Position numbers and translations under genes: made by a program
Source of the DNA: an uncultured Pseudomonadales bacterium
GTDB taxonomy: Bacteria > Pseudomonadota > Gammaproteobacteria > Pseudomonadales > Pseudohongiellaceae
Assembly (NCBI GenBank): GCA_949372635.1
Contig: CASIAB010000008.1
Location: forward strand, 62,001-126,000
DNA: 64,000 bases
Direction of reading: 5' to 3'
Notes under the pieces: model-generated
The model's database searches: none
Told to the model about the DNA's origin: nothing
The model's input: the letters and a program-made list of their open reading frames with translations, nothing else
Part shown: positions 62,570 through 64,000 of the stretch, piece by piece
How positions within the stretch are numbered: the stretch's first letter is position 1
Layout of the letters: each line of letters starts with the position of its first letter

Positions 62570-63308
62570 AGAACAGAAAGAGTTAACACTCATCGATCAC
62601 TTGGTTGAACTGAGAGATCGAATTCTTAAAAGTATAATAGCGATAATACTATTTTTCCTATGTTTGTTTTACTTCTCTAATGACATCTACACTTACGTTG
62701 TCGATCCGTTAATCCGGGCCTTGCCAGAGGGATCTACGATGATAGCGATCGATCCCACGTCGCCATTTTTCGCGCCTTTTAAGCTCACGTTCTATGTTTC
62801 GTTTCTTCTTGCTGCACCGTATGTGCTGTATCAGCTTTGGTCGTTTATTGCTCCAGGGTTGTATAAAAATGAGAAAAACGTCGCGATACCACTTTTCATA
62901 TCTAGCGTTCTTCTCTTCTATGGGGGCATTGCGTTCGCTCGTTACGTTCTATTTCCCTTTGCCTTCGCATTTTTTATATCGGTAGCACCTGAAGGCATCT
63001 CTGTAATGCCTGACATCAATAGCGTCCTCAGTTTCGCGCTTACCATATTCTTAGCGTTCGGCATCGCCTTCGAGGTTCCTATAGCCGTGTTCATTCTGAT
63101 CTGGACAGGTATCGCCGAGCCAGATTCCCTATCAGAGAAGCGCCCATATGTGATCGTTGGTTGCTTCATCGTCGGCATGTTGCTGACACCGTCCGACCCA
63201 TTCACACAGTCGATGCTGGCAATACCGATGTGGCTGTTGTTTGAGGTGGGTATTATCGCCGGACGCTCGGTGAAGAAACGCCAACCTAGGGATGAAGCAG
63301 ACGCCTGA
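62556..63308 (+). CDS. tatC: Sec-independent protein translocase subunit TatC
   Basis: I start at ATG 62556 ([23 protein letters not shown], 250 residues), with GAAAG upstream; the ATG at 62538 adds six residues. Six transmembrane helices are present with the conserved ELRDR near the N-terminus, the periplasmic PLIRALPEG loop, FTPFAPFKLT-like segment ([11 protein letters not shown]) and the E of FGIAFEVPI. It recognises twin-arginine signals. It overlaps tatB by 14 nt. Confidence 0.97.
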   Translation: MAIAEEQKELTLIDHLVELRDRILKSIIAIILFFLCLFYFSNDIYTYVVDPLIRALPEGSTMIAIDPTSPFFAPFKLTFYVSFLLAAPYVLYQLWSFIAPGLYKNEKNVAIPLFISSVLLFYGGIAFARYVLFPFAFAFFISVAPEGISVMPDINSVLSFALTIFLAFGIAFEVPIAVFILIWTGIAEPDSLSEKRPYVIVGCFIVGMLLTPSDPFTQSMLAIPMWLLFEVGIIAGRSVKKRQPRDEADA

Positions 63309-63434
63309 GATTAAGGCTGAAAAACTCTAGAGCAATCTTGGTATTTGGACTGTTCGGAGATCAAGCCATATCTTTGTCGACATCCGTCAGCCCGGAATAA
63401 TTGAGCAAGACTGGAATACTGGCTACTTAATTAT

Positions 63435-64000
63435 ATGAGATTTATCTTGCAATTTTTTCATAGCAGACCTAATGCAGTTAAATACTCTATTTGTATTTTA
63501 TTTATTCTTGCCTTCTTGATATTTATTTTCTTCAGCTTCTCACCTGTATTTGGCGCTTTTCCAGATAAGAATAGTAGAGTAATTATTGAAAATTCAAAAA
63601 ACTTTGTTACTGGAAAATTTCACTACTTAAAATCAAATTATACAAACACATCACATTTTCAGACTCTTCCGATAAGAGCCCAGTATTAATGAGCTGGATA
63701 TCTCCTCCTAGAGATGAAATTCTATAATCTCTCTTCCAACGATTCAATTTCATGGAAATACTTTAACCGAGGGCAAGTTTTTTTGGCTAGGACACTCCAC
63801 ATTACTAATGAATACGGCTGGTTTAATTATAATGACAGATTCCGTCTTCAATAGAGCTTCTCCGGCGCCCATTTTTGGAAAGCCTTTTGCCTATGAGAAC
63901 CAAATAAATATCGATGACTTACCAAAAGTTAATGCTGTCATAATTTCTCATGATCACTACGACCATCTTAATTTCAAGGCAATCAAAGATCTTTCAAAAT
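63435..64000 (+). pseudogene. Broken MBL-fold metallo-hydrolase (UlaG/NAPE-PLD-like), running off the window
   Basis: The 84-codon frame at 63435-63689 gives a membrane helix and FSPVFGAFPDKNSR plus NFVTGKFHYLKS, the N-terminal outline of RomA/NAPE-PLD-like hydrolases. A second frame from about 63776 to the window end encodes the catalytic start: WLGHSTLLMN, MTDSVFNRASP, and the metal motif ISHDHYDHL. Between them the reading frame changes at least twice, with stops after IRAQY and near 63713; one shift coincides with a seven-T run at 63778-63784. It is AT-rich compared with the tat genes. It is either a pseudogene or affected by homopolymer sequencing errors. Confidence 0.65.

Overview
The window is chromosomal DNA from a free-living gammaproteobacterium, most likely a marine member of the Pseudomonadales/OMG type. 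This assignment is inferred from synteny and gene content, not from a marker-gene search. The synteny evidence is the minus-strand run rlmE-ftsH-folP-glmM-tpiA-secG-tRNA-Leu(GAG)-tRNA-fMet-rimP-nusA-infB-rbfA-truB-rpsO-pnp, together with dapB-carA-carB-greA, aroK-aroB-damX-hemE facing mrcA, priA-ftsN-hslV-hslU, and ubiE-ubiJ-ubiB-hisI-hisE-tatA-tatB-tatC. The left end adds a TonB-dependent receptor, a fused B12 mutase and secreted proteins typical of marine heterotrophs.

Layout. Bases 1-16.3 kb are accessory. They hold a partial MFS transporter with a metallophosphoesterase, a small lipoprotein, a secreted amidohydrolase, a DUF1840 protein, a large TonB-dependent receptor, an EamA exporter, isobutyryl-CoA mutase IcmF, and an unusual secreted pair: a cytochrome c/type II copper monooxygenase-like fusion and a partner of unknown function. 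Bases 16.3-38.2 kb are a dense housekeeping block for translation and transcription, cell-wall precursor, folate, proteolysis and carbamoyl-phosphate/lysine synthesis. Bases 38.2-51.9 kb mix housekeeping genes (acyl-CoA dehydrogenase, folK, hemE, damX, aroB, aroK, mrcA, rpmE, chorismate mutase) with decayed DNA. Bases 52-63.3 kb are plus-strand housekeeping genes (PriA, an FtsN-like protein, HslVU, ubiquinone synthesis, histidine synthesis, Tat export). The last 0.7 kb is AT-rich and holds a broken metallo-beta-lactamase-fold gene that runs off the end.

The most informative signals lie between the obvious genes. At least five loci are decaying remnants: a COG4798-like methyltransferase tail, an AraC-family DNA-binding tail, a DUF3379-like tail, a nearly full-length comF broken by one stop and one frameshift, and the terminal MBL-fold gene. 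A sixth gene, the cytochrome/copper monooxygenase fusion, has a +1 frameshift inside its signal peptide. The broken comF, and the absence of pilMNOPQ from its usual place between mrcA and aroK, together suggest loss of natural transformation.

Regulatory features include a near-consensus sigma-32 promoter before hslVU, a terminator-like hairpin directly before carA, a terminator between tRNA-fMet and rimP, hairpins before rpsO and pnp, and a 23-bp perfect inverted repeat after pnp. I saw no CRISPR array, insertion sequence, prophage or rRNA. I found no clearly new multi-gene system. The best candidate for undescribed biochemistry is the heme/copper fusion protein and its partner at 13.1-15.6 kb.
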